Source: UBA9676 sp963837105 (GTDB lineage Bacteria; Actinomycetota; Actinomycetes; Streptosporangiales; Streptosporangiaceae). From it: a stretch of 64,000 bases of DNA. The DNA lies in the NCBI GenBank assembly GCA_963837105.1, contig CAWIMG010000020.1, positions 1 through 64,000 of the forward strand, given 5' to 3'. Positions 62,038 to 64,000 of this stretch are shown here, in pieces (the stretch's first letter is position 1; the number at the start of each line of letters is the position of its first letter). The notes under the pieces were generated by a model, which worked only from the letters and a program-made list of their open reading frames with translations, was not told where the DNA came from and made no database searches. The position numbers and the translations under genes are program-made.

Positions 62038-63279
62038 GTGTCAGGCGTGACGGTCCCCGACACCAGCCAGCCGGCCGCCGGCGATCCGGGCGGCGTCGTG
62101 CTGGTGCTGAACTCGGGCAGTTCCTCGGTCAAGTTCGCACTGCTGGCGCCGGCCAGCAGTGAACGGCTGCTGTCCGGGCTCGGCGAACGGCTCGGCACCC
62201 CGGCGGCATCGGCCCGGTTTCAGTGGTCGGGCGCCCCGGCCACCACCCGGCAGCTTCCCGGCGGCAGCCACCGGGCGGTGGTGAGCCTGCTGCTGGACCA
62301 GTTGGCGTCCTCGGACTATGCCGGCCGGCTGCTCGGCGCCGGCCATCGGGTAGTGCATGGCGGGCAGCGGTTCTCCGCCTCGGTGCTGGTGGATGAGGAC
62401 GTGCTGGCCGCGCTGCGGTCGATCAGTTACCTGGCCCCGATCCACAACCCGGCCAACCTGGCCGGCCTGGCAGCCGTCCGGGCCATGCTGCCCGGGCTGC
62501 CGCAGGTTGCCGTGTTCGACACCGCGTTCCACCAGACGATGCCCCCGCACGCCTACCGCTACGCGGTGCCCGAGGACTGGTTCACCCGGTACGGAGTGCG
62601 GCGCTACGGGTTCCACGGCACCAGCCACCGGTATGTGGCGGAGCGGGCCGCGGCCCTGCTCGGCCAGCCCCAGCACGGGCTCCGGCTGGTCACCGCCCAC
62701 CTCGGCAACGGGTGCAGCGCGGCGGCGATCAGCGATGGCCGGTCGGTGGACACCACCATGGGGCTCACCCCGCTGGAAGGGCTGGTGATGGGAACCCGGT
62801 CCGGCGACGTCGATCCGGGCCTGGTCGGCTACCTGGCCCGCCGCAGCGGCCTGACCGCCGACGAGATCACCGACGCGCTGAACAACGCCAGCGGGCTGGC
62901 CGCGCTGTCCGGCCGCGGCAACGACATGCGCGCCATCACGGCCGCCGCCGCGGCTGGCGACGAGCGGTCCCGGCTGGCCCTGGACGTGTTCGTGCACCGG
63001 CTGTGCCGGGCGATCGCCGGGCTGGTGGCCAGCCTGGGCCGGCTCGACGCGCTGGTGTTCACCGGCGGCATCGGTGAGAACAGCACCGAGGTCCGCGGCC
63101 GGGCACTGCACCGACTGGGTTTTCTCGGCCTGGCCGAGGACCCGGCGGCCAATGCCAGCCACGGGCGCCACACCGGCGGGCGGATCAGCCTGCCCGGCCC
63201 GGTACAGGCGCTGGTGGTGCCGACCGATGAGGAATTCATGATCGCCCGTGACACCGCCCGGGTGATCGCCGGGGACTGA
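62038..63279 (+). CDS. ackA: acetate kinase
   Basis: AckA converts acetyl-phosphate and ADP to acetate and ATP. The 413-aa protein has the signature LVLNSGSSSVKFALL near residue 25, the substrate loop GFHGTSHRYV, HLGNGCS, MGTRSGDVDPG and FTGGIGENSTEVR. No pta gene is nearby; acetyl-phosphate would come from the phosphoketolase encoded 2.3 kb away. The start is GTG 62038. Confidence 0.96.
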   Translation: MSGVTVPDTSQPAAGDPGGVVLVLNSGSSSVKFALLAPASSERLLSGLGERLGTPAASARFQWSGAPATTRQLPGGSHRAVVSLLLDQLASSDYAGRLLGAGHRVVHGGQRFSASVLVDEDVLAALRSISYLAPIHNPANLAGLAAVRAMLPGLPQVAVFDTAFHQTMPPHAYRYAVPEDWFTRYGVRRYGFHGTSHRYVAERAAALLGQPQHGLRLVTAHLGNGCSAAAISDGRSVDTTMGLTPLEGLVMGTRSGDVDPGLVGYLARRSGLTADEITDALNNASGLAALSGRGNDMRAITAAAAAGDERSRLALDVFVHRLCRAIAGLVASLGRLDALVFTGGIGENSTEVRGRALHRLGFLGLAEDPAANASHGRHTGGRISLPGPVQALVVPTDEEFMIARDTARVIAGD

Positions 63280-63317
63280 CCGGCCGCCGCGGCCGGGGAC
63301 CGACGCCACCCGCCCCC

Positions 63318-63331
63318 GGGACCTCCGGCCC
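63318..63331. promoter_or_regulatory. DevR-box-like site upstream of the 63402 gene
   Basis: GGGACCTCCGGCCC differs by one base from the 60383 site. The following TGCC, and CCTGAAGGTG exactly 40 bp on, are also shared. Next to that lies the inverted repeat GAAGGTG-C-CACCTTC (63361-63375). Confidence 0.55.
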
Positions 63332-63401
63332 TGCCCGCGCCACCCCGCACGGGCGAGCCTGAAGGTGCCACCTTCGGCACACCCAAGAGGAGGTGCGGGC
63401 A

Positions 63402-63833
63402 ATGGGCCTGACCTGGCGCGACGGCGTGACCACAGTCTTCATGGCCGCGATCGCCGCCTGCTACGCCGCCTTTCTCGGCGGCACCAGCGCATGGCTGATC
63501 TCCAGCGCGCGGGGCACCACGACCGCGGTGCTGGTCCTGGGCATGGTCGGCGGCTGCGCCATCGGCGCGGTCGGCGAGCTGTACACCGGCGGCCAGCCGC
63601 GTCCGGCGCGGATCCTGCGGGCCATCGCGACCACATTGGGGCTGGTCGCGCTGATCGCCGGCGTCATCGGGCTAATCACCGGCAGCACGGTCGCGCTGGC
63701 CGTGCTGGTGGCGGCCACGTTCGCGCTCTGGCTGGTCTCGACCGGCCGGCACGCGTTCACCCGCCGGCCCGGCAGCAGCATCCACCGCGACCAGCACGAG
63801 GTGATCCAGCCGGCGGATCCGGCCAAGCACTGA
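63402..63833 (+). CDS. four-TM membrane protein of unknown function
   Basis: This 143-aa protein has four hydrophobic segments (TTVFMAAIAACYAAFL, TTAVLVLGMVGGCAIGAV, ATTLGLVALIAGVIGLI, VALAVLVAATFALWLV) and a basic C-terminal tail. I do not recognise a named family. ATG 63402 has AGGAGG eight bases upstream. A DevR-like promoter suggests it belongs to the stress island. Confidence 0.8.
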   Translation: MGLTWRDGVTTVFMAAIAACYAAFLGGTSAWLISSARGTTTAVLVLGMVGGCAIGAVGELYTGGQPRPARILRAIATTLGLVALIAGVIGLITGSTVALAVLVAATFALWLVSTGRHAFTRRPGSSIHRDQHEVIQPADPAKH

Positions 63834-63918
63834 TGCACTCACGCGGGGGCGGTGGACCCGCGGCCCACCTGCCGGGGCTCATCGGATCGTGCTGATTCCG
63901 GTCTGGCTGATCACGCTG

Positions 63919-63958
63919 ATACCGTTGGCATTATAATACTGTCGGTATTAAGATACCG
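63919..63958. promoter_or_regulatory. promoter with consensus -10 and three ATACCG half-sites
   Basis: TATAAT at 63932-63937 is a perfect -10. Half-sites ATACCG (63919), CGGTAT (63943) and ATACCG (63953) flank and overlap it; CGGTATTAAGATACCG (63943-63958) is a 6-4-6 palindrome. This is the layout of an autorepressed regulator gene. Confidence 0.65.
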
Positions 63959-63963
63959 TTGTT

Positions 63964-64000
63964 ATGGAACGTCTGCGCCGGGCCGAGCAGGCTGAACGCA
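63964..64000 (+). CDS. start of a regulator gene, probably TetR family (cut by window edge)
   Basis: Only 12 codons are visible: MERLRRAEQAER. The LxRAEQxER pattern is common at the start of TetR-type repressors, and the operator-rich promoter fits. The rest is outside the window, so the family is a guess. Confidence 0.4.
   Translation, partial: MERLRRAEQAER

Overview
The window is high-GC actinobacterial DNA, with dense operons, ATGA/GTGA stop-start overlaps and many GTG starts. The left ~34 kb is core genome: rsfS-nadD, proB-obg-rpmA-rplU-rne, rodA-mrdA-mreDCB, ndk-folC-valS and clpX-clpP2-clpP1-tig. The complete MreBCD/RodA/PBP2 cluster and the DevR/DevS pair suggest a mycelial, soil-type actinomycete. 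I cannot name a genus.

Layout. 1-7 kb: the start of a tRNA-Ala, a histidine phosphatase, rsfS, nadD, a PaaK-like ligase, an M48 protease and proB-obg. 7-14 kb: L27/L21, a very long Rne/Rng ribonuclease and a DUF2344/radical-SAM pair. 14-21 kb: the cell-elongation cluster. 21-31.7 kb: ndk, folC, valS, a decayed ABC permease, then the Clp protease genes and trigger factor. 32-36 kb: a GH15 enzyme, an unknown Gly/Pro-repeat membrane protein and a 2-hydroxyacid dehydrogenase. 35.9-41.5 kb: a glycerol/dihydroxyacetone unit (MIP channel, DhaK, DhaL, DhaM, a dedicated HPr and Enzyme I, and an IclR regulator) with a matching operator sequence in front of both transcription units.

42-64 kb looks like a hypoxia/dormancy island. 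It starts with DevR (DosR) and a haem-type DevS kinase, followed by a small membrane protein, an orphan dihaem cytochrome b, GH65 plus beta-phosphoglucomutase, Hsp20, an Acg-type nitroreductase, DUF1918, a GNAT/ADP-forming acyl-CoA synthetase fusion, two universal stress proteins, a PPOX-fold protein, phosphoketolase, an APC antiporter, acetate kinase and a 4-TM protein. DevR-box-like palindromes (GGGAC-Y-NN-R-GTCCC type) recur in the intergenic gaps. I infer one regulon that shifts carbon to acetyl-phosphate and acetate, and so makes ATP by substrate-level phosphorylation, when respiration is limited.

Sequence caveat: at least seven otherwise well-conserved genes (obg, rodA, folC, dhaL, dhaK, GH65, a usp) each carry a single small frameshift at a GC-rich or homopolymer site. 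clpP1 has a 14-bp tandem duplication at its start. This pattern points to uncorrected indels in the assembly more than to real gene loss. The ABC permease remnant at 26-27 kb, with several lesions, is a better candidate for a true pseudogene.
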